Of a stretch of 64,000 bases of DNA, positions 39,987-48,824 are shown in pieces. Each line of letters starts with the position of its first letter. Position 1 is the first letter of the stretch. Made by a program: the position numbers and the translations under genes. The notes under the pieces were generated by a model. It was given only the letters and a program-made list of their open reading frames with translations. It made no database searches and had not been told where the DNA came from. The stretch is from Rhodanobacteraceae bacterium. Lineage in GTDB: Bacteria; Pseudomonadota; Gammaproteobacteria; Xanthomonadales; Rhodanobacteraceae. The stretch covers positions 1 to 64,000 of the forward strand of contig SCQU01000005.1 in NCBI GenBank assembly GCA_004299555.1, written 5' to 3'.

Positions 39987-40506
39987 AATCCACAGGCCAT
40001 ATCGGGCCCGGAACCGCGTGACCGGTTTCCGGTTGCGGTATCGGTCAATTGATACCGCGTGGCTGCGACGGCCATCACCAATGGGCACCAATCCAGGATT
40101 GGGCGTAAACCTCCGGATGGGGCCCGCGTGCTGCCCGCGGGCGGAGTTCGGGCGGAGTGCGGCGCACGCAATTGACCACATCCTCGGCGCCCAACGCGGT
40201 TCAGAAAGGAACCCACGGATGGGTGACCGCGCCTGAATCGCCCTTCCAGCGTTCCTGCGCCCATCGCCGAGATGCCATGAGCGGCTCCGGTAGCTGATGT
40301 CCGGGCGGGCTGTCGCCAACGGCTTTTTCAGCCGGCTCTTTCCAAGCGGGGTGTTTTCAAGCGTCGGACCTCAAAAGGGGTGCGGCCCTCGTTCCAGCGC
40401 GTGCGAAATTCTGGGCAACATCGCCGCCCGCCATGAATCCTTTTGCCGTCGGACGGGCTCTATGGGGTACCGGGACCATTCCGATCCCACCCACGGAGAC
40501 AGATCC
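39987..40506. other. Gene-free spacer between tRNA-Arg and the bufferin operon
   Basis: No credible coding frame. One 8-bp inverted repeat lies at 40035-40058 (GCGGTATC/GATACCGC, 8-base loop), too short of T residues for a standard terminator. The promoter of the downstream operon should lie in the last ~200 bases, but I could not recognise an unambiguous -35/-10 or ECF-type pair. Confidence 0.5.
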
Positions 40507-40836
40507 ATGAACAGCAGCAAACTCGTCAAGACCGCGCTGGCCTGTGCCGCGACCCTCGGCATGGCCTCGGTGGCCTCGGTGGCGCTGGCGCAGAAACCGA
40601 TGATGAAGATGACGCCGCAAATGATCCAGATGCAGCAGCAAAAGACCATGGCGATGATGAAGAAGATGCACTACGCCGCCTGCTACGGCGTCAACGCCGC
40701 CTACAAGAACGACTGCCAGTCGCCGGGCCATTCCTGCGCCGGCCAGGATTCCAAGGCGAGTGATCCGCAAGCCTTCGTGGCCATGCCCGCAGGGCTCTGC
40801 ACGAAGATCGCCGGCGGCAGCCTGACCAAGGCCTGA
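40507..40836 (+). CDS. bufA: Bufferin-type RiPP precursor (DUF2282)
   Basis: A 109-residue secreted peptide precursor. It has a Sec signal peptide (about residues 1-28, ending SVALA), a Met-rich linker (nine Met in residues 32-54) and a core with four cysteines, Cys59, Cys70, Cys77 and Cys98, in the DUF2282 pattern CYGVNAAYKNDC, HSCAGQD and PAGLC, ending GGSLTKA. In characterised bufferins the core cysteines are modified by a DUF692 enzyme and the product binds copper in the periplasm. GGAGA lies seven bases before the ATG. First gene of the four-gene operon. Confidence 0.9.
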   Translation: MNSSKLVKTALACAATLGMASVASVALAQKPMMKMTPQMIQMQQQKTMAMMKKMHYAACYGVNAAYKNDCQSPGHSCAGQDSKASDPQAFVAMPAGLCTKIAGGSLTKA

Positions 40837-40846
40837 GCGCCGCGCC

Positions 40847-41713
40847 GTGACGCATCAAGTCGCCACGGGCGTGCAACCGATGCCGGTCGCAGCCGGCATC
40901 GGTCTGCGCGCGCCCCACGTCACCCGGGTACTGATCGAGCGCCCGCCGATTGCGTGGCTGGAAACCCATGCCGAGAACCTGTTCGCCGCCGGCGGCAGCC
41001 TGCACAACGCCATGCACCAGATCCGCGCCGACTATCCCCTGAGCCTCCACGGCGTCGGATTGTCGCTGGGTTCCGCCGATGACCTGAATACGACGCACCT
41101 GCAACGGCTGCGATCGCTGGTGGAACACTACCAGCCGGAATTGGTGTCCGAGCACCTGTGCTGGGGCGCGATCGGCGGGCGCCACAGCAACGATCTGCTG
41201 CCCATGCCGTTCACCGAAGAAGCGGTGAACCTGATGGTGTCGCGGATCGGTCAGGTACAAGACACCCTGAAGCGCCAGATCCTGGTCGAGAACATCTCGA
41301 CCTATTTGCGTTTTCGTGGCGGCGAATACAGCGAATGGGAATTCGTGTCCACAGTGGTACGCCGCAGCGGCTGCGGGTTGCTGTGCGATGTGAACAACAT
41401 CTACGTCAACAGCGTCAACCACGATTTCGATCCGCACGTGTATTTGCGCGCACTGCCGCGCGAAGCCATCCAGGAGATCCACCTGGCTGGCTTCACCCGC
41501 AAGGAAGGCCTGCCGGTGCCCCTGTTGATCGACTCGCACAGCCGGCGGGTGGATGCCAAGGTTTGGGATTTGTACGCCGAGGCGATTGACCTGTTCGGCC
41601 CCATCCCGACCCTGATCGAATGGGACCAGGACATCCCCGAGCTCGAGGTACTGCTGGACGAAGCCGCGCATGCCGAGGAGGTGCTCGATGCCCGCCGCGC
41701 CCGCGCTGCCTGA
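40847..41713 (+). CDS. bufB: DUF692 (MbnB-like) RiPP-modifying oxygenase
   Basis: A 288-residue TIM-barrel, multinuclear-iron enzyme of the DUF692 family, which oxidises Cys residues of peptide precursors (MbnB in methanobactin, BufB in bufferin). Likely metal ligands are visible: WLETHAENLF, SLHGVGLSLG, SEHLCWGAIGG, ILVENIST, LLCDVNNIYVNSVNH, EIHLAGF, LIDSHS and LIEWDQDIPEL. It starts at a GTG ten bases after bufA; an internal ATG at 40880 is possible. The partner DUF2063 gene overlaps its 3' end. Confidence 0.93.
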   Translation: MTHQVATGVQPMPVAAGIGLRAPHVTRVLIERPPIAWLETHAENLFAAGGSLHNAMHQIRADYPLSLHGVGLSLGSADDLNTTHLQRLRSLVEHYQPELVSEHLCWGAIGGRHSNDLLPMPFTEEAVNLMVSRIGQVQDTLKRQILVENISTYLRFRGGEYSEWEFVSTVVRRSGCGLLCDVNNIYVNSVNHDFDPHVYLRALPREAIQEIHLAGFTRKEGLPVPLLIDSHSRRVDAKVWDLYAEAIDLFGPIPTLIEWDQDIPELEVLLDEAAHAEEVLDARRARAA

Positions 41714-42512
41714 ACTCCAGCGCCGCTTTCTGGCCGCGCTGTACGACGACGCGGAACCCGGTCCCGTCGCGGCGATCGCGGGCAACGGGCTGGAACCCGA
41801 CGCGCGCCTGCGCATCTACCGCCACAGCTGCAACGAAATCCAGACCGGCGCGCTGCGCGCCGCCTACCCCGCGGTGCTGGCCCTGGTCGGCGCGGCATTT
41901 TTCGATCAGACCGCACGCGGTTACCGACGCGCGCATCCATCCGGCTCGGGCAACCTGCAGGGGCTCGGGGCGGACTTCGCCGACCATCTGGAATCCCTTT
42001 CCGCGCTGGCTGGGTTCCCGTACCTGCCGGATGTCGCGCGGCTGGAATGGCGGCGTCAATTGAGTGCGCTCGCGGCCGAGGCCGAGCTGGTCACGCCCGA
42101 TGCCATCACGCAGCAACTGGCCAGCGGCGAGGGCTCGATCGAGATCAAGCTGCACCCGAGTGTCCACACGCTCGACAGCCAGCATCCGGTGCTGACGATC
42201 TGGCGCTACGCGACGGACCCGACACCGGAAGGCCTGCAGTTGACGGGCGACGGCGAGCAAGTCGTGTTGTGGCGCGAGGACGGTGAGATTGCAATGGATA
42301 CGCCGGACGCAGCCAGTTTCGCCTGCATCGACGCGTTATTGCACGGCAAAACCCTCGGCCACGCGCACGCCGCGGCGAAGGCCCAAGACTCCAACTTCGA
42401 CTTGTCCGCGTGCCTCGTGAGCCTGGCCGAGCACGGACTCGTCGTTGCCTCGCCCCACCCCGCCCCAACGAGGAACCTGCGCCATGCCGCTGATGCAATG
42501 CCTGCACGATGA
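41688..42512 (+). CDS. bufC: DUF2063 RiPP-recognition partner
   Basis: A 274-residue protein with an N-terminal DUF2063 helical domain (LQRRFLAALYDD, then RLRIYRHSCNEIQTGALRAAYP) and a C-terminal part with SVHTLDSQHPVLTIWRY and a winged-helix-like end. Such partners present the precursor leader to the DUF692 enzyme. GAGGAGG six bases before the ATG at 41688 fixes the start inside bufB, giving a 26-base overlap. Confidence 0.92.
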   Translation: MPAAPALPELQRRFLAALYDDAEPGPVAAIAGNGLEPDARLRIYRHSCNEIQTGALRAAYPAVLALVGAAFFDQTARGYRRAHPSGSGNLQGLGADFADHLESLSALAGFPYLPDVARLEWRRQLSALAAEAELVTPDAITQQLASGEGSIEIKLHPSVHTLDSQHPVLTIWRYATDPTPEGLQLTGDGEQVVLWREDGEIAMDTPDAASFACIDALLHGKTLGHAHAAAKAQDSNFDLSACLVSLAEHGLVVASPHPAPTRNLRHAADAMPAR

Positions 42513-43002
42513 GTACGCCCGTGGCACGGACTGGCTGGCTGCCTGGCTCGGCCCCATCACGCTCTTGTTCCTGCGCATATGGGTCGCGCTGGCCTTCTGG
42601 CACGCCGGTGTGGTCAAGTTCGAAGACCCGATGGGCACGCTGTTCCTGTTCAACGTGATGTACCACGTGCCACTGCTGCCGCCGGATTTCGCGGCGGTGC
42701 TGAGTACCTGGATCGAACTGATCGTGCCGTGGTTCATCGCTTTCGGCCTGCTCGCCCGGCCGTTCGCGCTGTTCCTGTTTGTCTACAACATCATCGCATT
42801 TGCCTCATTCCCGGGCCTGTGGCCACACGGTTTCTGGATCAGCCTGTTCAACACCTCGGACTTTGCCGACCACAAGATCTGGGGTTTGATGCTGCTGGTG
42901 GTGATCGCGTGGGGGCCGGGACGGCTGTCGCTGGACGCGCTGTTCATGCGTATCGGCAAAACCCTTGGCCTGCGTGGGGGCACGCGGGAACCCGCGCCGT
43001 AG
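42484..43002 (+). CDS. bufD: DoxX-family membrane protein of the bufferin operon
   Basis: A 172-residue membrane protein with about four hydrophobic segments (LFLRIWVALAFWHAGVVKF, then WFIAFGLLARPFALFLFVYN). DoxX proteins often close DUF2282/DUF692/DUF2063 operons; the role is unknown, perhaps quinone-linked redox or export. The ATG overlaps the end of the DUF2063 gene by 29 bases, with GAGGAA ten bases upstream. Confidence 0.88.
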   Translation: MPLMQCLHDEYARGTDWLAAWLGPITLLFLRIWVALAFWHAGVVKFEDPMGTLFLFNVMYHVPLLPPDFAAVLSTWIELIVPWFIAFGLLARPFALFLFVYNIIAFASFPGLWPHGFWISLFNTSDFADHKIWGLMLLVVIAWGPGRLSLDALFMRIGKTLGLRGGTREPAP

Positions 43003-43287
43003 CAACCGGCTTGCCGTGGCCGTCCCTGGCGCCGATCCGCGCGCGCCCAAGGCCATAACCCGTGCTTCTGCAAGACTGCGCGATACACTGCGTAGACTGT
43101 CTGCTTCGGGCCGAATGCACCGCCGGTCGCCTGCACGCCGCGCAGGCTTGTCCGTCGCGGCGGCCATGCGCATGGCACAGCGCGCTGTACGCGCGCGGCC
43201 GGCCGGCCGCCGGTGGCAATCGGTTGCCCGCGCAACGCGGTGTCAAAACGCGCGGCCAACCACGCAATCACACAAGGATCACGCACC

Positions 43288-44025
43288 ATGGAAAACATCG
43301 CAGGCAAGGTCGTCGTCATCACGGGCGCGAGCTCGGGTTTGGGTGAGGCCGCCGCACGGCAGCTCGTGCAGCAGGGCGCCAGGGTCGCGCTCGGCGCACG
43401 CCGGCTCGATCGCTTGCAGGCGCTGGTCAAGGAGCTGGGTGAAGCCAACGCCAGCGCGTTCCGGGTGGACGTGACCGAGCAGGCGCAGGTGTCGGCCTTC
43501 GTCGGGCACGCCCTCGAGCGCTTCGGCCACATCGACGTGATGCTCAACAACGCCGGCATCATGCCGCTGTCACCGCTGGAAATGCTGCGCTGCGAGGAAT
43601 GGAGCCGCTGTATCGACGTGAACATCAAGGGTGTGCTGTGGGGTATCGCCGCCGCACTGCCCCACTTCAAGCGGCAAAAGAGCGGCCAGTTCATCAACGT
43701 GTCGTCGGTGGCCGGGCACAAGATCCTCGAAGGCGGCGCGATCTACTCGGCGACGAAGTACGCGGTACGCGTCATTTCCGAGACCCTGCGCCAGGAGGTC
43801 AAGCCGTACAACATCCGCACGACGGTGATTTCGCCCGGCGCGATAGCGACGGAACTTCCGGCTTCGGTCACGGTTCCTGGCGTCAGAAAGGCGGTGGCGG
43901 AGCTCTACCAGAGCACCGCGATCCCCGCCGACAGCTTCGGCCGCTGCGTGTTGTTTGCCATCAGCCAGCCCGCCGAGGTTGACGTCAACGAGATCCTCTA
44001 CCGGCCGACGAGACAGGCGCTCTGA
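43288..44025 (+). CDS. Short-chain dehydrogenase/reductase
   Basis: A 245-residue classical SDR. Cofactor motif TGASSGLG is at residues 12-19; NNAG, the catalytic Ser in NVSSVAG, and the YSATKYA Tyr/Lys pair are all present. The Arg-rich segment after beta-2 (GARRLDRL) suggests NADP(H). It resembles YdfG/oxidoreductases of broad substrate range. AAGGA lies nine bases before the ATG. It stands alone. Confidence 0.9.
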   Translation: MENIAGKVVVITGASSGLGEAAARQLVQQGARVALGARRLDRLQALVKELGEANASAFRVDVTEQAQVSAFVGHALERFGHIDVMLNNAGIMPLSPLEMLRCEEWSRCIDVNIKGVLWGIAAALPHFKRQKSGQFINVSSVAGHKILEGGAIYSATKYAVRVISETLRQEVKPYNIRTTVISPGAIATELPASVTVPGVRKAVAELYQSTAIPADSFGRCVLFAISQPAEVDVNEILYRPTRQAL

Positions 44026-44485
44026 TACCGGCACCGGCTGGCCAACCCGGGCCACACGCGCCGTCGGCAATGATGCGGCGGCAACGCCGCGGCCGCACGG
44101 TCAAAACCGCGACAAACGCGACGCCTGGCGCAGGGTGCACGGCGGGCGCTTGGCCGGTTCCCGCGCCGGGACCAGCGTGCCGCCAAAGCACGTTCAGTCT
44201 TGATACGCACCGATTGCGCCGAGCCGCCGCGGGGGCGACCAAGCACGCGCGACCCCCGCTTTCCGGTTCAAGGCACCAGTCGGGCTTGGCGTTGGCCCGC
44301 TCGGCATCGGCCAACCCCGGGTATCCCGCACCCGCGCGTTTTGCCTACGCACGCATGGCGGTCCATGAATCTGAATCCGCCGGCAATGCTGCGCTGCATA
44401 GCGCGTAATTTATTGTCAAACAAGGTAAAATAGGCAGCATTGTGGCGGTGCAACATGTGCCGCCCGTCTGTAGAAGGTGAACCCC
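44026..44485. other. Gene-free spacer
   Basis: Overlapping short frames on both strands have no recognisable product. An AT-richer stretch at about 44400-44440 lies just before the next small gene and is the probable promoter region; I could not define exact elements. Confidence 0.4.
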
Positions 44486-44746
44486 ATGCTTAACACAAAC
44501 CAGTTGGTTGGGTCGCAGCCCATCGTTTGGATCCGGAACGGCCGCGGCGGCCCCGGGTACGAAGACCGCGCCGTCGGACGCGTGGTGCGGACCGGGGTTG
44601 GCCGGGTGACCATCCTGGTGTTCCGGGCCAGCGATGCAGCCTGGGTCATACGTTCGGTAGGACCCCATGAACTCGAGGCGGCCACCGGCGCCGATCTGGC
44701 GCGGCTCGAAGTACTCGAACGCCAAGACCGACGGTCGGCCGCGTAG
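44486..44746 (+). CDS. Small uncharacterised protein
   Basis: An 86-residue protein beginning MLNTNQLVGSQPIVWIRNGRG, with beta-rich patterning in the middle (GRVVRTGVGRVTILVFR) and an acidic, helical C-terminus. GAAGGTG lies eight bases before the ATG and an AT-richer promoter-like region lies upstream, so it is probably a real gene. I do not recognise the family. The Gly/Val-rich core could be an SH3-like or OB-like barrel, but that is a guess. Confidence 0.5.
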   Translation: MLNTNQLVGSQPIVWIRNGRGGPGYEDRAVGRVVRTGVGRVTILVFRASDAAWVIRSVGPHELEAATGADLARLEVLERQDRRSAA

Positions 44747-44990
44747 ACAACAGCAAAGCGCGGCCCGTCGGGGAACGGCCAACCCTGCAAACCCGGCGTA
44801 AACCCGCGGCGACTTCCGGGTTGCCGCACGCCGTATGCGACGGCGTACGGGCCCTGCGTTTTTGGTGACATTACACTGGCTGTTCGCGCGGGCGCGCGTG
44901 CGCACGCTGCCGGCGCTTGCACGGTGGCCGCACTGACGGTGCAGCGCCGAGTGCGGCGGGTGCGTTCGCAGCGTCGCGGGAGGATCAAAC

Positions 44991-45272
44991 ATGCGTGCCA
45001 TTTGGAACCACGCGGTACTGGCCCAAAGCGACGCCACGGTAGTCGTCGAGGGCAATCATTACTTCCCGCCTGCCGCGGTGCAGCAACGGTTTCTGCGTCC
45101 GAGCCAATCGCATACCACCTGTCCCTGGAAAGGCATCGCCAGCTATTGCGATGTCGTGGTTGCGGGCGAGGTCAATCCGGATGCGGCCTGGTTTTACGTC
45201 GACCCCAAGCCTGCGGCGAGTGCGATCCGGGGCTACGTCGCGTTCTGGCACGGTGTTGAGCTCGTCGACTGA
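44991..45272 (+). CDS. DUF427 protein (first copy)
   Basis: A 93-residue protein of the DUF427 family. MRAIWNHAVLAQSDATVVVEG, NHYFPPAAV, TTCPWKGIASYCDV and IRGYVAFWHGV are all typical. The family is a small beta fold of unknown activity, conserved around TCPWKG. GGAGG lies about nine bases before the ATG. A second, closely similar gene lies at 60492. Nothing adjacent suggests a pathway. Confidence 0.85.
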   Translation: MRAIWNHAVLAQSDATVVVEGNHYFPPAAVQQRFLRPSQSHTTCPWKGIASYCDVVVAGEVNPDAAWFYVDPKPAASAIRGYVAFWHGVELVD

Positions 45273-45689
45273 TGCGCTGATCGCCGCTCCACCTGCCGCC
45301 CCGGCCGGCGCCACCGCCGCGTCGCCTCTGCACCCATCATCGCCACCCTTTGCGGTTCCGGCCACCTTGACGCGCATCGGTATAAACCCGGTGTCCCCGC
45401 ACGGTGCCCTGCCAGATACCCGAGCCGCCGCCAGCGGATCGTGACCGCCAGCCATGGGCGCGGCGACACTCCGGTTGCTGGTCACCGTGTTGCGGCCACC
45501 GGACTGCCTTCGGCAACGCCTGCGCGCTTGGGTGTCGACACCGTCCGGTTGGTGGCGATCCCACGGGTCCAAGCGCACACGGCCGCAGCACGCCGGGACT
45601 TGAGATCATCGTGCTTAATGCCTTGAAGCATTAGCGTACCGCCACAATGTTGAAGCCTGGCAATGGCGCACGCACGGGAGAATCGAGTC
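45273..45689. other. Gene-free spacer
   Basis: No credible gene on either strand. The region precedes the alpha/beta hydrolase gene and presumably carries its promoter; no recognisable operator was found. Confidence 0.4.
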
Positions 45690-46595
45690 ATGATTGCAAC
45701 GAAAGCCGGCAACGACCTGCAAACACGCAAGCTTCACCATCGGACCGCAACGGTCAAAGGATTGAAGATCTTCTATCGGGAAGCCGGACCCAGCGACGCG
45801 CCCGTGTTGCTGCTACTCCCGGGGTTTCCGGCAGCGTCCTACCAGTACGCGCCGCTGATGCGCCGGCTCGCCGACCGCGTGCACGTCATCTCGCCCGATT
45901 ATCCGGGCTTTGGCTACAGCGACGCGCCCGCTTCCAGCAACGCCGGTGGAAGTTTTGTCTACAGCTTCGACCACCTTGCGGAGATCATCGGCCAGTTCCT
46001 CGACACGATCGGCCAGCGCCGCTTTTTCCTCTACATGTTCGACTTCGGCGCGCCGGTCGGCTTCCGCATCGCCCTCAAGCATCCGCAGTCGATCCGCGGC
46101 ATCATCGCCCAGAACGGCAACGCCTACGAAGAGGGCCTCGGGCCGAACATGCAGCCGCTGCGTCCGTTCTGGAAGGATCGCGCGGCGCACACGGCGCAGG
46201 TCAAGGGTGCGCTGAGCTTCGAAGCCACGCGTGGCGCGCATCTGGAAGGGGTGCGTGATGCCGAACTCATCGACCCCGACACGTGGACACTCGATCAGCA
46301 TTGGCTCGACCAGCCCGGTCGCGCGCCGATCATGCTCGACCTTTTCTACGACTATCAAACCAATGTCGCCGCCTACCCCGACTGGCAGGCGTGGCTGCGC
46401 AAGAACCATCCGCCGGTGTTGCTGCCGTGGGGCAAGAACGATGGCTACTTCCCGGGTGCGGGCGCGCAGGCGTACCTGAAGGACGTGCCCGACGCAGAAC
46501 TGCACCTGCTGGATGCGGGGCACTTTGCGCTCGACGACCATCTGGACGAAATCGCCACGCTCGTGGCCGGCTTCATCGCCCGCCACAGCCACTGA
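45690..46595 (+). CDS. Alpha/beta hydrolase, epoxide hydrolase/dehalogenase-like
   Basis: A 301-residue alpha/beta hydrolase. The oxyanion HG-like motif is PGFPAASYQY; the nucleophile elbow is MFDFGAPVGFR with Asp as nucleophile, as in epoxide hydrolases and haloalkane dehalogenases. A late acid is possible in GKNDGYFPG, and the catalytic His is LDAGHFALDDH. The substrate is unknown. GGGAG precedes the ATG at 45690. The aldo/keto reductase follows after 73 bases on the same strand. Confidence 0.85.
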   Translation: MIATKAGNDLQTRKLHHRTATVKGLKIFYREAGPSDAPVLLLLPGFPAASYQYAPLMRRLADRVHVISPDYPGFGYSDAPASSNAGGSFVYSFDHLAEIIGQFLDTIGQRRFFLYMFDFGAPVGFRIALKHPQSIRGIIAQNGNAYEEGLGPNMQPLRPFWKDRAAHTAQVKGALSFEATRGAHLEGVRDAELIDPDTWTLDQHWLDQPGRAPIMLDLFYDYQTNVAAYPDWQAWLRKNHPPVLLPWGKNDGYFPGAGAQAYLKDVPDAELHLLDAGHFALDDHLDEIATLVAGFIARHSH

Positions 46596-46668
46596 CCCCA
46601 CTGCAATCGGCCGCGCGCCGTTGCGGCGACGCGCGGCGCGTTCATCCGAACCCACCAAGGGAACCAAC

Positions 46669-47613
46669 ATGACACAAGCGGCCGACCAGCTTCGCTACAC
46701 AAAATTACCCCTCAACGATGGCACGGGCAGCCTGCCGGCGCTCGGCTTCGGCACCCTGATCCCGGACGCACATGCCACTGAAGTCGCGACCAGGCTTGCA
46801 TTGGAAGCCGGCTTTCGCGCCATCGACACCGCCGAACGCTACCGGACCGAAAAGGAAGTCGGCAGCGCGATGCAGCAGGTGTTCAAGTCCGGCGCGGTCA
46901 GGCGCGAAGACGTGTTCGTGGTGACCAAACTGTGGAACAACAACCATCGCCCCGAGCGTGTCGAACCCGCGTTCGAAGCGAGCCGCAGGAAGCTCCGGCT
47001 CGACTACGTCGACCTGTATCTCATCCACACGCCATTCGCGTTCCAACCCGGCGACGAGCAGGATCCGCGCGATGCGGCCGGTCAGGTCATCTACGACCGC
47101 GGCGTCACCCTGCTCGATACCTGGCGGGCGATGGAAGCCCTGGTCGGCACCGGCCGCTGCCGGTCGATCGGATTGTCCGATGTCAGCCTTGAAACCCTGA
47201 AGGAGATCGTCGCCGCCGCGCGCATCAAGCCCGCGGTCGTGCACGTCGAATCGCACCCCTACCTGCCGCAGTGGGATCTCGTCGACTATTGCCGGGCGAA
47301 TGGCATCGCGCTGCAGGCATTTGCGGCGCTGGGCCACAGCAGCAGGCCCAGCCTGCTCGAGGACCCCGTGGTGACCGCGATTGCGAGGCAGGCCGGCAAG
47401 ACGCCGGCGCAGGTGCTTCTGGCGTGGGCCATCCAGCGTGGCACCGCCCCGCTGACCACCTCGAAAACGCCTTCCCGGATCAAGGAAAACTTTGACGTTT
47501 CGGCTATCGGCGATGACGCCATGCAGGCGATCCGCGATCGCATCACGACGCGGGCGAGGTTCAACACCGTGGTCGAAACCGGTGTGCCGGGGTTCATCCC
47601 AAGGGACCGGTGA
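46669..47613 (+). CDS. Aldo/keto reductase
   Basis: A 314-residue NADPH-dependent (beta/alpha)8 reductase. The catalytic tetrad is visible: Asp and Tyr in AIDTAERYRTE, Lys in VVTKLWNNNH and His in YLIHTPF. The C-terminal cofactor loop is TTSKTPSRIKENF. AAGGGA lies seven bases before the ATG. Probably co-transcribed with the upstream hydrolase in aldehyde/xenobiotic detoxification (inferred). Confidence 0.9.
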   Translation: MTQAADQLRYTKLPLNDGTGSLPALGFGTLIPDAHATEVATRLALEAGFRAIDTAERYRTEKEVGSAMQQVFKSGAVRREDVFVVTKLWNNNHRPERVEPAFEASRRKLRLDYVDLYLIHTPFAFQPGDEQDPRDAAGQVIYDRGVTLLDTWRAMEALVGTGRCRSIGLSDVSLETLKEIVAAARIKPAVVHVESHPYLPQWDLVDYCRANGIALQAFAALGHSSRPSLLEDPVVTAIARQAGKTPAQVLLAWAIQRGTAPLTTSKTPSRIKENFDVSAIGDDAMQAIRDRITTRARFNTVVETGVPGFIPRDR

Positions 47614-47703
47614 GCACCCGGTCAACGGTCACGGCACGCGGGTCCCGGCACGGGCGGCTACCGCACAACGCCCCGATGGCCGTCTGCCCGTCTTCTTTGA
47701 TGA

Positions 47704-48162
47704 TCAACCTGCATCTGCGTCGGGTTGGCGCTTGGTCGCCGCCGGTGCACAGCGACGATGCGCGGGGTTGATCAGGTCCCACACCGCCGCCACGATCATG
47801 ACGATCATCCCGGCGTAGAACGTGCCGCGTGCGGCGTCCGCGGGCAGCAATCCGCGTGTCAGTCCGAACACGCCCGTCAGCCCAAACGCGCCGATCAGCA
47901 CCAAGACCGGACCGACCGAGCCTGCGAGTGCCCGCTGCCACTGGCCGTGTGAAGACCACCCAGCCAGGTTCGCCAACAGCGCAACCAGCGCAAAAATCGG
48001 GATCAGCGTGTGGACGAACAGGCCTTCCCAATGGCTGAGGAAGCCCAGGCCGATGGCGGCGCCGATGCTCGCGGCCGCCGGGAAGCACATCGCGCAGCTG
48101 AAACTGCCCACGATGGCACCGATGACGCCCGCTTTGTCTGCAACCCGTGTGGTGGTGGACAT
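47704..48162 (-). CDS. merC: Mercury transporter MerC
   Basis: A 152-residue inner-membrane protein with about four hydrophobic segments. The Hg(II)-binding pair Cys23/Cys26 is in SFSCAMCFPAAASIGAAIGLGFL, and the C-terminal DLINPAHRRC is also typical of MerC. It moves mercuric ion into the cytoplasm for reduction by MerA. AGAGGAG lies seven bases before the ATG, which fixes the start despite a longer open frame. A MerR-type promoter lies about 55 bases upstream. Confidence 0.88.
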   Translation of the reverse strand: MSTTTRVADKAGVIGAIVGSFSCAMCFPAAASIGAAIGLGFLSHWEGLFVHTLIPIFALVALLANLAGWSSHGQWQRALAGSVGPVLVLIGAFGLTGVFGLTRGLLPADAARGTFYAGMIVMIVAAVWDLINPAHRRCAPAATKRQPDADAG

Positions 48163-48215
48163 ATACGCTCCTCTTGATTGGCCCTGCGGGCACACACGCC
48201 GCAGCAATGCCGGAC

Positions 48216-48246
48216 AGCGTACGTCCGTAGGTCGGTACAGAGTCAA
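48216..48246 (-). promoter_or_regulatory. MerR-type promoter/operator of merC
   Basis: On the minus strand: -35 TTGACT (48246-48241), a 19-base spacer containing the imperfect dyad CTGTA-N6-TACGG, and -10 TACGCT (48221-48216). The overlong 19-base spacer is the hallmark of MerR-activated promoters. It lies about 54 bases before the merC ATG. Confidence 0.85.
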
Positions 48247-48824
48247 CCCATCATCGCGGTCGACGCACAGCGTCGGGCCTTCGGTACCGACAGGCGGATC
48301 GGGTGCGATGTTGGCGCTGCAACCCTCCGCCTGCCTGGCGCCGAGCTTCGACGTCTTCCATGTCCCTGATTGGTGCTGATCCTCAGCGGACCGTCCCTTT
48401 CTCTGGCGGGAAAAGGCAGCCCGAAGCGCCAGATTCAGCAGACGGTTCCCTGCTCCCTCCGGGAGACCAATCGGCAGGATTGCCGATTTGCACGGCGAAG
48501 CCGCCCGAAGGGTGAGGCACAGGGATGTGCCGAATGAAGGTGGCGCGAAGCGCCGGATGAGGGTTCGGGCACGCGTGCGGTCGCACCCCATGGTTGGTTG
48601 CAGACACTTACTTCACGTGTGCGTGGCCCCACCCGCCCCTGCGTGGCGCCCTCCTCCGAAAGGACAGGAATTTCGCCGGGCTCGGCGTTGGTGCCGATCG
48701 GGTCAACGTTTGCGCGCCACCCAAAACACCGTCATTCCGGGGCCAGCGTCGGTTCCATCGACGCTGGCGCCCGGAATCGGTTTACCGTTTCTACCCATCG
48801 CGCCACCGATTCCCTGGCTGCACG
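48247..48824. repeat. Gene-free DNA with palindromic elements inside the mer locus
   Basis: Between the merC promoter and the merR stop. No credible gene. It contains a copy of the dispersed element (GGCGC-GAA-GCGCC with GATGAGGGTTC, 48542-48567) and a related reverse piece near 48630-48665. The translated repeats give the Pro/Arg-rich frames typical of such DNA. Confidence 0.6.

Noticed and set aside
40035-40058. Inverted repeat after tRNA-Arg as its terminator
   Set aside because: There is an 8-bp stem but no following T-run and the stem is about 50 bases from the tRNA end; left as an unassigned hairpin.
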